DNA of 16,808 nucleotides from Planctomycetota bacterium (GCA_003644175.1 QNBS01000006.1:1-16808); one strand, 5' to 3'; shown: positions 7,533 through 15,267, numbered from the stretch's first letter. A program made the numbers and translations. Notes: generated from the sequence alone by a model not told the origin.

Positions 7533-9168
7533 CGGCAGTATCAAAGAGCACCGCCCAGCCGGTATCGCCGCTTGACTCATAAACCCCAAGGTAAATTCGG
7601 CTTTGAACATTAGTCAGGGCAGGCGCCATTCCCTTTTCATGATAATCAAAACGACCTCCGTTTATGGTAATAGTCCCGGTGGAGGTATCGACAGATAAAA
7701 CCGCAGCAACTCCAGCGTCACCGATGCCATCCCAGGCGACAATAGAACTTTCGTCGTCAATTTCCGCTAATGCCGGCCGCTTACCCTGTCCCGGACCAAA
7801 CTCAAAGCCTGAGCCTCTGGTGGAAACAACTGTCATCGAATCATTTACTTCCAACATGCGCACCCATCCGGTATTTGCCGAAGATGTGTAAGCACAAAGA
7901 TAATACCTGTCATCCAGACGGCACAAGGTGGGCCAGTTTCCACCGGATGTGCTGAAGGTGCATGCCGCCGAGGAACTAATCGTCCAGTCGCCCGTGTCAA
8001 CGGTCAATATCACAACCTCGCCATTGCCTCCTCCTTTATAAGCACAGAGATAGGAACTGTTTTCAACCCAAAGCAGGGTGGGGTCTGCACCAGTGGCGTA
8101 TTGCAATGGAGTTTCCTTTGTAATGGTCCAGGTAGCCTTATTCACGGTCAAGACAACGGCCTGACAATCATTGTCCCAATCACTGTAGGAACAAAGATGA
8201 TGCTCATCATCAATTCGAGCCACGGTGGTCATGATCGCATATTTATTGTCAAACTCAAAGGAACCTTCCTTGGTAACAGTCCAGGTTCCGGTATCTACGG
8301 TTAGAATTACCGCCCACCCGTCGTCTTGGTAACCGGTATAGGTACAAAGATAATGAGTATCATCAATTTTGGATAAGGCCGTTTCCACTCCTTTATCGCT
8401 GTCAAATTCATAAGGCGTTCCGCAAGTAATGCTTCCAGCACCGGCATCGACGGTTAAGACCACGGCGTATCCGTCATAGCCGTCGCCGGTATAGGTACAA
8501 AGATAATGGGCATCGTCTATTTTGATAACGGCGGGTTTTTGGCCGTTTACGGAATCAAATCTGAGCTGACTGCCCTCAACGACAATATTGGCCGCTGCCA
8601 TACCGGCATTTGCTTCAAGATAAATCTGCGCTGTAAAAGTCTGGTCGCGGCCAAGCGAAGTTGAATTGGCGACCGTAGTTTGTATTTTTACAGAGCGTAT
8701 TTGGTCGACATCCGTTGTCGGATTGTCCAGATCATCTAAACTATAACAGGTGAATTGAAGCCGGCTTACCGGACCTGCAAGTTCTGAGAGACTTCCAACG
8801 GGGCCAAACCAAACATTTTTATTCGACGAGAGTTCATAACGGTACGTGATTGCGTCGTTGGCCTCGAATTCGATATACCCTTCGGTTGTCGTGGGGGCGC
8901 TTACGGCCTTTATCTTAGCTGCTTTTGACAGATTTCGGCTCATATGGCCGACAAGGACCCTGCCGTTTTGAAGGGCTTCGGCCGCTCCCTGCCTGGAGGC
9001 CCAACTGTTTTGGATATTGCGGAATTGAGGCAGCACCGCGGCGAAGACAACCATCATGATAGCCAGTGCGATAATTATCTCGAGCATTGTCAGAGCCTTG
9101 TGAAATCCTCTCGGCGCGTCTGATTGGCGGATTATTTCGATACATGAGCCATTTGCCGAATCGATCAT
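7516..9168 (-). CDS. GspJ-like pseudopilin fused to a predicted seven-bladed beta-propeller
   Basis: This protein has 550 residues. A long leader (1-25) precedes the pseudopilin helix ALTMLEIIIALAIMMV, with alanine 25 at -1 and glutamate 30 at +5. The J-type head runs to about 187 and is paralogous to the head of the adjacent LamG protein (shared NSWASR, GAAEALQNGRV, GYIEFEA, TCY-LDDLD-P). From about 200 to the end come seven repeats of about 50 residues. The motif resembles IDD-HYLCTYTG, DGWAVVLTVDTGTWTIT, FEFD-G--PAL, and begins near residues 216, 267, 318, 367, 417, 469 and 520. Seven units, with a strand of the closing blade placed before the first, fit a seven-bladed propeller. The ATG at 9168 has AGGAGG ten bases upstream and lies four bases after the gspI-like stop. 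Binding partner is unknown; a tip adhesin or cargo-recognition role is inference. Confidence 0.85.
   Translation of the reverse strand: MIDSANGSCIEIIRQSDAPRGFHKALTMLEIIIALAIMMVVFAAVLPQFRNIQNSWASRQGAAEALQNGRVLVGHMSRNLSKAAKIKAVSAPTTTEGYIEFEANDAITYRYELSSNKNVWFGPVGSLSELAGPVSRLQFTCYSLDDLDNPTTDVDQIRSVKIQTTVANSTSLGRDQTFTAQIYLEANAGMAAANIVVEGSQLRFDSVNGQKPAVIKIDDAHYLCTYTGDGYDGYAVVLTVDAGAGSITCGTPYEFDSDKGVETALSKIDDTHYLCTYTGYQDDGWAVILTVDTGTWTVTKEGSFEFDNKYAIMTTVARIDDEHHLCSYSDWDNDCQAVVLTVNKATWTITKETPLQYATGADPTLLWVENSSYLCAYKGGGNGEVVILTVDTGDWTISSSAACTFSTSGGNWPTLCRLDDRYYLCAYTSSANTGWVRMLEVNDSMTVVSTRGSGFEFGPGQGKRPALAEIDDESSIVAWDGIGDAGVAAVLSVDTSTGTITINGGRFDYHEKGMAPALTNVQSRIYLGVYESSGDTGWAVLFDTAGQVRP
8956..9009. 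repeat. Near-identical head segment, copy 2 (in the propeller pseudopilin)
   Basis: This is the partner of 7279-7332, with two mismatches in 54 bases and the same orientation, 1677 bases away. It encodes the same conserved head motif in the second GspJ-like gene. Confidence 0.85.
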
Positions 9169-9172
9169 ATAT

Positions 9173-9586
9173 TCACCACCTCCTGGCGATCAGTGTCTCA
9201 AGAGTAACATGCACTTCACTTCCTCCGAGAATATTGTTGCCGTCAAGGTCATATCCCACCACCACGGTGATGCTCCGCAGGTTGGCGCCGGCCGCGCCGT
9301 CCTTGACGGTGCAAAGGTACGAACCTTCCAACGGATTATTGGTCTCGGTGAAATTGCCGGTGTAATTGTAGATCGACCTCGCCTTTATCTCATTGAGTTT
9401 GGCCTGGGCAAGAGTCAAGCTGTGGGTCTTGCGCTCGATTATTATCGAGTTGACATGTACACTGGTCAGACCCTTCAGGATCGGCACTATCGCGAAGATC
9501 AGAAGCGACGACGCTACAATCACCTCCGTAAGCGTAAGGGCGGCGCGGTTGCCAATGTGCCTGCGAATTGTCAGTTTTCGACACAT
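9173..9586 (-). CDS. GspI/PilV-like minor pseudopilin
   Basis: This 137-residue minor pseudopilin is expected to help initiate pseudopilus assembly in the inner membrane and periplasm. A basic leader ends at alanine 16. The mature helix begins LTLTEVIVASSLLIFAIVPIL, with glutamate 21 at +5. After the helix comes LAQAKLNEIKARS, which is characteristic of GspI and PilV (compare their LA-AK-E-I region). A short beta-rich head follows, including LEGSYLCTVKD and ITVVVGYD. I chose the ATG at 9586 because it gives a normal short leader and has GGGGATGG just upstream. The frame is open to 9715 but that would add an implausible Arg-rich extension. The gene overlaps the end of the gspH-like gene by 16 bases. 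Confidence 0.85.
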   Translation of the reverse strand: MCRKLTIRRHIGNRAALTLTEVIVASSLLIFAIVPILKGLTSVHVNSIIIERKTHSLTLAQAKLNEIKARSIYNYTGNFTETNNPLEGSYLCTVKDGAAGANLRSITVVVGYDLDGNNILGGSEVHVTLETLIARRW

Positions 9587-10026
9587 TTGACCATCCCCGT
9601 TGCCGGAATTATGGTGATTGTAAAGCTTCGGCCTTGAGCCGCCACCTGGAGCTGACAATCTTCGTCTGTTAAATTCCCCATAGGGCCGAATTCGAACGTA
9701 TCGCCGCCTGTACAACTGATGTCCGAATCTATTGTCAAAGAGTCAACAATCTCATTTGTCTCACGATTCTCTATTTCATATCCGCTGTAAGGCTGCGAGC
9801 CTTTCATCTTCATCTCGAAACCATTTGAGTTGTTGGCGGCGTCGGCTATCGCCAGCCTTCGTGTGCGGCGAAGATCAACCGCTATCTTTTGGGCTACGGT
9901 GTCGAGCTTTTGTTTCGATACGATGGCAAAATCTATCCGCGGCACGCTTATTGCGGCAAGTATCCCAATAAACATCACGACGATGATCAACTCAACAAGC
10001 GAATAAGCTTTATACGACTTGTTCAT
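9571..10026 (-). CDS. GspH/FimT-like minor pseudopilin
   Basis: The protein has 151 residues. Its leader is only seven residues (MNKSYKA), cut before YSLVELIIVVMFIGILAAISVPRI, with alanine at -1 and glutamate 12 at +5. The segment after the helix, KIAVDLRRTRRLAIADAANN, is the helix signature of GspH/FimT (LRRTRRLAI). The beta-sandwich head ends with a FEFGPMGNL strand, as in FimT-type proteins, and there are cysteines near 102, 123 and 148. The ATG at 10026 has AAGGGAT upstream with normal spacing. It is separated from the major pseudopilin gene by 108 bases containing a hairpin, which may lower its expression relative to gspG. Confidence 0.87.
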   Translation of the reverse strand: MNKSYKAYSLVELIIVVMFIGILAAISVPRIDFAIVSKQKLDTVAQKIAVDLRRTRRLAIADAANNSNGFEMKMKGSQPYSGYEIENRETNEIVDSLTIDSDISCTGGDTFEFGPMGNLTDEDCQLQVAAQGRSFTITIIPATGMVKCVEN

Positions 10027-10045
10027 CCCGGATCCCTTAAATTAA

Positions 10046-10083
10046 TAAGGATGGCCACAGCCTCCGACTGGGCGCCATCCTTA
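10046..10083 (-). terminator. Hairpin between gspG and the gspH-like gene; attenuator or mRNA-stability element
   Basis: A perfect 10-base inverted repeat (10046-10055 with 10074-10083) with an inner CAG/CTG pairing encloses a small loop. On the minus strand it follows the gspG stop by about 50 bases and is followed by TTATTAATTT, a weak T-rich tail. Partial termination or 3'-end protection here would produce more of the major pseudopilin than of the minor ones. Read-through is needed for the rest of the operon. Confidence 0.5.
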
Positions 10084-10134
10084 CTATGAAAGTCTTCGGG
10101 AAAGCAGCCTGAATTTCCCTGTTAGAACACTGCC

Positions 10135-10455
10135 TTAGTGGTCGCAACTGACCCTGTTCGTGCCGGCATCCATTGTGTAAGTCCCGCCCAGCGGGCAAGT
10201 AGGCGCGCCGTCAGGGAAATACGTCGCACTGCCCGTAACATCAGACATGGCCGCCGGATAGCCGCCAGTGTCCGCGTTATACATCTCAATAGCGGAATTG
10301 ATGACATCGACGTTCGTGTCACAGGCATTTTGCTTGGCATTTTGGGCGCTTTGCGAAATTCGCGGGATCGCAATGGCCGACAATGCCGCCAGAATCAGCA
10401 CAACGATCAGCAACTCGATCAGTGTTACACCTTCTCTTTTCTTTCTCTGTACCAT
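10135..10455 (-). CDS. gspG: GspG-like major pseudopilin
   Basis: This 106-residue protein is the likely structural subunit of the pseudopilus. It has the canonical leader MVQRKKREG, with glycine 9 at -1, then VTLIELLIVVLILAALSAIAIPRI with glutamate 14 at +5. The helix continues through QSAQNAKQNACDTNVDVINSAIEMYNADTGGYP, the usual GspG region before the beta-sheet. The head is very short and ends CPLGGTY and VSCDH; cysteines 87 and 104 could form a disulfide-closed loop in place of the longer calcium-binding GspG tail. The ATG at 10455 follows GAGG at seven bases. It sits downstream of gspE and gspF with a 152-base gap holding a candidate promoter, as expected for a highly expressed subunit. 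It could equally be called a type IV pilin-like protein. Confidence 0.9.
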   Translation of the reverse strand: MVQRKKREGVTLIELLIVVLILAALSAIAIPRISQSAQNAKQNACDTNVDVINSAIEMYNADTGGYPAAMSDVTGSATYFPDGAPTCPLGGTYTMDAGTNRVSCDH

Positions 10456-10546
10456 TTTCAGTCCTCTCTCTTCTTTTCTTTTTAACTAAATGATGTGAAA
10501 TTCCAAACTCACTATCGTCAAAAATCAGGGGGCACTTTCGCAGTTT

Positions 10547-10574
10547 TTTATATTTCCTGACTTATTCATCACAA
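10547..10574 (-). promoter_or_regulatory. gspG: Candidate internal promoter for gspG
   Basis: On the minus strand TTGTGA (10574-10569), a 16-base spacer and TATAAA (10552-10547) form a plausible sigma-70 promoter in the gap after gspF. The RNA would start near 10540 and carry a leader of about 85 bases to the gspG ATG. The position agrees with the need for extra major pseudopilin. The box matches are moderate. Confidence 0.38.
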
Positions 10575-10607
10575 CAGGTCCGTTTTCAACTTTCCTGTTT
10601 GCACTGT

Positions 10608-11807
10608 CTATTTGACATGTCCCATATAGTCGAACATGGGCAGATATACACCTAAGAGAATCGTGCCGACTATCGCCCCCATGAGAACCGACATTATCGG
10701 CTCAATCTTGTTAAGCAGGGATTGTATTGCCCTTTCGATATGGCTATCGAGGAAATCGACGCCCTTGTTGAGCATCTCGGGCAGGATGCCGGCCTCCTCT
10801 CCGGCGGCGGTAAGTTGCACAATCATTGGAGGAAACAGTGGGTATTTTGACATTGGTCCGGCAAGCGGGTTGCCGACCAGGACCTCCTCCCGGAGGGCGT
10901 CGGCGATCTTCTCCATTTCGTAGTTGTTTGAGACCCGCTTTGCAAGTTCAAGGGCCTCCACGACGGGCACTCCGGCGTGCGCCATCATTGAAAAAGTCCG
11001 GATAAAGCGGCTGACAACAACCATGCGGTTGAGCCTGCCGAACATCGGCATCTGGAGTTTGAATGAATCGAGCTTTTGCTTGACCTGCGGGTTTCGGCAA
11101 ATACGGCGTATAAGGTAAACTGTAATGCCGATGGCGGGAACGGCGATCATCCAGTAGTTCCTTACTATTTCACTGACAAGGATCAGCATTAGTGTCGGTC
11201 CCGGCAGATCGATATTGAGCTGGCTGTACAACTTCTGGAAAACAGGTATGACAAAGATTACCAGGGCCGTAACAATAAGGCAGCACATCACACCCAGAGC
11301 GATGGGGTAGGCGAATGCACTTTTGACTTTGCTCCTCAGTTCGGACTGCTTTTCGAGATAGTCCGCCGCCATCTGAAGTGTTTCAGCCAGACGCCCGCCC
11401 TTTTCACCCGCTTCAACCATGCCGAGGAAAAAGTCCGAGAATACGAGACGGTGCTTTTCAAAGGCCTCTGCAAGGCTCAGGCCCGTATCCACATGCTCCC
11501 GGATATCTGTGATGATCGATTTCAGCGCGGTATTTTCGGCCTGCTCTTCAAACGTCTCCAGACATCTTGCTATCGAAAGCCCGGCGCCGTACATGCCCGC
11601 AAACTCAAAGGCAAAAGCCACGATGTCGGCCTGTTTGACCTTCCCTTGCCTTTTGCCGCTGGTCTTACCCTGACGGCGGGCCTTGACGAGACTGTAGCCC
11701 ATCCTGGACAACTCCTGGCGGAGGTCCTTTGTCGATTCCACATCTGTGTAGACGCCGGTAAACTCGCTGCCGGTGGAATCTTTCGCCACATATTCAAATA
11801 CAGCCAT
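10608..11807 (-). CDS. gspF: GspF/PilC inner-membrane platform protein
   Basis: This polytopic protein is the inner-membrane platform on which the ATPase acts to extrude pseudopilin subunits. It has 399 residues, the usual family length. An N-terminal soluble segment (FEYVAKDSTGSEFTGVY) precedes two T2SSF repeats at about 60-190 and 265-390. The signatures are GAGLSIARCLETF, GEKGGRL, then in the second copy AHAGVPVVEALELA and AAGEEAGILPEML. Membrane helices lie at about 170-192, 215-234 and 370-390. The ATG at 11807 overlaps the gspE stop by one base (TGATG) and has GAGG upstream, so translation is probably coupled. Family identity is secure; whether to use the GspF or PilC name is a matter of taste in this hybrid cluster. 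Confidence 0.95.
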   Translation of the reverse strand: MAVFEYVAKDSTGSEFTGVYTDVESTKDLRQELSRMGYSLVKARRQGKTSGKRQGKVKQADIVAFAFEFAGMYGAGLSIARCLETFEEQAENTALKSIITDIREHVDTGLSLAEAFEKHRLVFSDFFLGMVEAGEKGGRLAETLQMAADYLEKQSELRSKVKSAFAYPIALGVMCCLIVTALVIFVIPVFQKLYSQLNIDLPGPTLMLILVSEIVRNYWMIAVPAIGITVYLIRRICRNPQVKQKLDSFKLQMPMFGRLNRMVVVSRFIRTFSMMAHAGVPVVEALELAKRVSNNYEMEKIADALREEVLVGNPLAGPMSKYPLFPPMIVQLTAAGEEAGILPEMLNKGVDFLDSHIERAIQSLLNKIEPIMSVLMGAIVGTILLGVYLPMFDYMGHVK

Positions 11808-13510
11808 CAGTCCTCTTTCATATTAACCACGCGGGTAATCTCTTCAAGAGTCGTACTGCCTTCCAGAATCCGTTCAATCCCCTTCATCCTGAGAGTCTTC
11901 ATCCCCTGGGCCAGCGCACATGCCTTCAACTTGTCGTCTGAGACGCCTTCGACAACCATATTTCTGAGTGTCGAATTCATTTCGAATATCTCAAAGAGGC
12001 CTTCCCGGCCACGATATCCGGTTCCGCGACACGCTTCACAACCCTTTCCTTTGTAGAGTGTCGCATCGCGATGCTTATCGGCGCCGTCTCCAAAGAGCAT
12101 GGCAAGTTCCTGCGGCGTCGGGTCATAGGGCTCTTTGCATTTCGGACAGATGGTCCTGGCAAGTCTTTGAGCCATTACTCCCAACATCGCCGAAGAGACC
12201 TGGAAGGGCGCCATGCCGAGATTCACAAGACGTGATACTGCTCCCGCCGCATCATTGGTATGAAGGGTGCTGAGCACAAGGTGGCCGGTAAGAGCGGCGC
12301 TTACCGCAATCTCAGCGGTCTCAAGGTCGCGTATTTCCCCGATAAGAACGATATCGGGGTCCTGTCGAAGAATGCTCCTGAGACTCGATGCGAATGTCAT
12401 GTTTATCTCTGGCTTGACCTGGACCTGCGTAATGCCGTTGAGGCGATATTCGACGGGATCCTCCACGGTCACAATGTTCTTTTCGGGGGTGTTCAGGGCT
12501 TGTATCATCGAATAGAGAGTCGTCGTCTTTCCACTGCCGGTCGGCCCGGTCACGAGGATCATGCCGTAGGGTTTGGCTATCAGCGAGTACGCCTTCTCGT
12601 AATCGGCCTGCGACGTTATTACCTGATCAATCGCCTGGAGACTTTGACTGGCGTCAAGGATTCTGAGGACTATTTTTTCGCCGCCCGTTGATGGAAGCGA
12701 CGAAACACGCAGATCGTAATCCCTGCCGTTGTGCTCGATGCTTATGTGCCCGTCCTGCGGAATTCGGCGCTCTGATATGTCCATATCAGCCAGAATCTTG
12801 ATATGTGAGATTACCTCCCGCTGCGCCGAACCCGGTACTTCAAGGGCGTTAATCATAATGCCGTCGATGCGGTAACGGACTCGCATGTCGGGCTCCTGCG
12901 GCTCCAGGTGAATATCACTGCTCCGGGCGTCAATGCCGCCGGTTATTATCGAATCCACGAGCCTGACTACAGGGGCGTCGGCGACGTTTGCGGATTTGCC
13001 TCTTTGTTTCCTGATTTTGCCGTCAAACTCGCCCGAATCCTTCAGGCGCATCGTGACGATGTCCTGCTGAGTCACACTCTTGACATCGAAATGCGAGTCT
13101 ATCGCCTGCGTAACCGCCTCACGGGTGGCCCCTAAGGGCACAACCTTGTATCCGGTCTTGGTCGTTATTGCATCTCGCGCAGACAGATTCAGAGGAGAAC
13201 TCATCGCCACGTAGAGCATGTCCTTCTCCATTCGAAGCGGGATGAGGTTGTGTTGACGTGCAATCTCGTACGAAACCAGGCGAACGGCTACGGGGTCGAT
13301 CATGTCGGAAGTCAGATCGATATATTCGATCCCATTACTTATCGCCGTCAACTTTGTGAGTTGATCATGGTCTATAAGTTTTTGAGTCTTGAGAAGACTG
13401 ACAAGGCTTTTACCTGATTTGTTCTGTTCGCTGATAAGTTCCTGGACGCCCTGATCATCAAGGATGTCTTCTTCAAGAAGGACGGATATTACCGGATCTT
13501 GATATTCCAT
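11807..13510 (-). CDS. gspE: GspE/PilB assembly ATPase
   Basis: This cytoplasmic hexameric ATPase powers pseudopilus or pilus extension. From the ATG at 13510 it has 567 residues, typical of PilB. An N-terminal GspE_N/MshEN-type domain spans about 5-145 (VISVLLEEDILDD, NLIPLRMEKDMLYVAMSSP). The N2 domain carries RSSDIHLEP and RYRIDG. The motor domain has Walker A GPTGSGKT at 322-329, an Asp box VEDPVEY at 349-355, Walker B DIVLIGEIRD at 386-395 and a His box near 408-420 (GHLVLSTLHTND). A zinc-binding tetracysteine is complete (C455, C458, C491, C494). All catalytic elements look intact. The chosen ATG follows AAAGGAG at 12 bases; an ATG at 13543 and a TTG at 13600 are in frame. It is the first gene of the operon. 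Confidence 0.95.
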   Translation of the reverse strand: MEYQDPVISVLLEEDILDDQGVQELISEQNKSGKSLVSLLKTQKLIDHDQLTKLTAISNGIEYIDLTSDMIDPVAVRLVSYEIARQHNLIPLRMEKDMLYVAMSSPLNLSARDAITTKTGYKVVPLGATREAVTQAIDSHFDVKSVTQQDIVTMRLKDSGEFDGKIRKQRGKSANVADAPVVRLVDSIITGGIDARSSDIHLEPQEPDMRVRYRIDGIMINALEVPGSAQREVISHIKILADMDISERRIPQDGHISIEHNGRDYDLRVSSLPSTGGEKIVLRILDASQSLQAIDQVITSQADYEKAYSLIAKPYGMILVTGPTGSGKTTTLYSMIQALNTPEKNIVTVEDPVEYRLNGITQVQVKPEINMTFASSLRSILRQDPDIVLIGEIRDLETAEIAVSAALTGHLVLSTLHTNDAAGAVSRLVNLGMAPFQVSSAMLGVMAQRLARTICPKCKEPYDPTPQELAMLFGDGADKHRDATLYKGKGCEACRGTGYRGREGLFEIFEMNSTLRNMVVEGVSDDKLKACALAQGMKTLRMKGIERILEGSTTLEEITRVVNMKED

Positions 13511-13951
13511 CTTGCTTAAACTCTCCTTTCGAAGCACGCGCATATTTCCATCTGAAGCCCGAATGTTATCGACGCCGGCGATGACGGACTTAACCAGCAA
13601 AAGTCAAAGACGGCGGCTCGGACGGCAAGTTTTTGGCGCCGTCAATTGAAAAACACTCCGTTATAGGACTACCCGGAAGAAACATATTCTCGTTGCGTCC
13701 GCCTTTTAGCGGATAGATGCGACCCGGATCGATACACACCGGCGTCCCATAATGTGTTTGGCTGTTCAATCACCGGCAGGAGTCCGACCGCAACCAGCCA
13801 ATCGGCCGCAAGTCGCCTGAAAACAAAAAAATTATATTAAGAGGGCATAAGAAAATCTCGATATCCAATCAAGCAGGTCCGTCGTGTGCGATTATGCCTG
13901 CGGAACCATGAAAAGATGACACTGTAGTTGGCCAGATGGAAGAGCAGGAAA
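13511..13951. other. Divergent intergenic region between the secretion operon and the sensor kinase
   Basis: These roughly 440 bases should contain the promoters of both gspE (leftward) and the histidine kinase gene (rightward). I found no convincing pair of -35 and -10 boxes for either. There is an AT-rich stretch at about 13823-13840 (AAACAAAAAAATTATATTAA) and an isolated TATAAC at 13660-13665 on the minus strand. No credible ORF, tRNA or riboswitch-like fold is visible. In-frame extension of gspE to 13600 is possible but poorly supported. Confidence 0.5.
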
Positions 13952-15196
13952 ATGACAAAAGCCACAAATAGCGTTTCACTTCAAAACCAAACAGGAACAG
14001 ACCGGGATTTACCTGGCATGGAACTGCTGAAAAGCCTGGATTTGAGCGGTTTGACCAGGGAAAACCTCGACTGCCGACTCGCCGAGGCAATAACTGCCGT
14101 AGCCGACTATTTCCAGGCCGACCACGGTTACGTTATGCTCGCCGACGAGGAGGGCAACTTCTGTAAAGCCGCCGCGGCAAAGCGTAACGCACAGGACGGC
14201 GACACCGTAACCGCCAGCAATGCCGTCATCGCCAAAGCCGCACAAACCGGCGCGACGGTCTCAGTCGCCGACGCGATGAACAGCGAGCAGTTCGGCGGCG
14301 ATCCGGATTTTCAGCGATTCAATATCAGCCGTGCTTTGTGTGCGCCGATGCAGGCGACCGATAATGTGTGCGGTCTGATCTATCTGGACGACGCATCGGG
14401 CGCAAGCTGGGACACGTTCCATTCGGACCTCCTCGAATTGGTCGCAAAGTATGTTACTCTTGCCGTCAAGAACGTCGAGGCACAAGAGTCCTTCGCGGAA
14501 AAAAAGAGAATGATCGCCGCCGGAAGGGCCGCCCTGAATCTGTCGCACTCCGTGAAGAATATCCTTCAGATGATCTCAGGCGCCGCCGAAGTCGTTGATT
14601 TCGGTTTGCGAAGCAACCAGATTCACCGTGTCAAGCGAAGCTGGGATATCCTGAAGCCCAATCTGGAGAGGATGCGAAAATACACTCTTGAAATGCTCGA
14701 CTACAGCAAGGAACGAAAGCTCAACCCCGGACCCGCCGATTTTAACAGAGTTATTCAGGGCGCAATCGAATCCCTCAAGAGCCAACTCAAGGCGAAGAAT
14801 TCCAGGATCAACATCAGGGTCGACCGGAAAATACCCGAAGTCTTCCTCGACGCCGAGCGTATCCATGAGATGGCCCTTAACCTGGTCCTTAACGCAATCG
14901 ACATTGTCGATAACAACAGCGGGCTGGTGAGTATAGAGACAAAGTATCACAGCAATCAGGAACTTGTTTCTCTGGCGGTCACCGACAACGGCCACGGCAT
15001 ATCGGATGAGATGAAAGAAAAGATTTTCACACCGTTCGAATCGGAAAAGAAAGGTTTCGGCACGGGCCTCGGAATGCCCATCGCAAAACAGATCATCGAC
15101 CAGCACAACGGCACGATAGAGATCGACTCAAAGGTCGGACAGGGCACAACGTTTACGGTTTACCTTCCGGTCCGTTTGACGGAACAATCCGGATAG
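13952..15196 (+). CDS. Soluble GAF-domain sensor histidine kinase
   Basis: This 414-residue cytoplasmic sensor kinase has no signal peptide or membrane helix. A GAF domain covers about 28-178, with the features FQADHGYVMLADEEG, APMQATDNVCGLIYLDD and a final amphipathic helix LLELVAKYVTLAVKN. The dimerisation/phosphoacceptor region has histidine 199 in NLSHSVKNIL. The catalytic HATPase domain has an N box at about 310-318 (NLVLNAIDI, asparagine 314), G1 DNGHGI at 345-350, F box FTPFES, G2 GFGTGLGM at 368-375 and G3 GQGTTFTVYLP. All motifs needed for activity are present. I chose the ATG at 13952, which follows AAGAGCAGG; a TTG at 13928 is in frame. No response regulator is adjacent, so it is an orphan here. 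Being divergent from the secretion operon it may regulate it, but that is only inference. Confidence 0.93.
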   Translation: MTKATNSVSLQNQTGTDRDLPGMELLKSLDLSGLTRENLDCRLAEAITAVADYFQADHGYVMLADEEGNFCKAAAAKRNAQDGDTVTASNAVIAKAAQTGATVSVADAMNSEQFGGDPDFQRFNISRALCAPMQATDNVCGLIYLDDASGASWDTFHSDLLELVAKYVTLAVKNVEAQESFAEKKRMIAAGRAALNLSHSVKNILQMISGAAEVVDFGLRSNQIHRVKRSWDILKPNLERMRKYTLEMLDYSKERKLNPGPADFNRVIQGAIESLKSQLKAKNSRINIRVDRKIPEVFLDAERIHEMALNLVLNAIDIVDNNSGLVSIETKYHSNQELVSLAVTDNGHGISDEMKEKIFTPFESEKKGFGTGLGMPIAKQIIDQHNGTIEIDSKVGQGTTFTVYLPVRLTEQSG

Positions 15197-15238
15197 TTCC
15201 ACCCGGCCGGACCACAGCGACGGGGCGCCGTCCGGACA

Positions 15239-15252
15239 CGACCGATCGGTCG
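15239..15252. repeat. Perfect 14-base palindrome after the kinase gene
   Basis: CGACCGATCGGTCG is its own reverse complement. It lies 43 bases past the kinase stop and 16 bases before the end of the facing small ORF. No T-run follows on either strand, so it is not a standard terminator. It could be a protein-binding site or a weak bidirectional stop. Confidence 0.4.
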
Positions 15253-15267
15253 CGTCAAAATAAGGTT

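Noticed and set aside
11451..12056. Plus-strand open frame of 201 codons
   Set aside because: It is wholly antisense to gspF and gspE, whose motifs are intact, so it is a shadow frame.
13752..13820. 22-codon plus-strand ORF in the divergent region
   Set aside because: It has no ribosome site and no protein-like features; chance.
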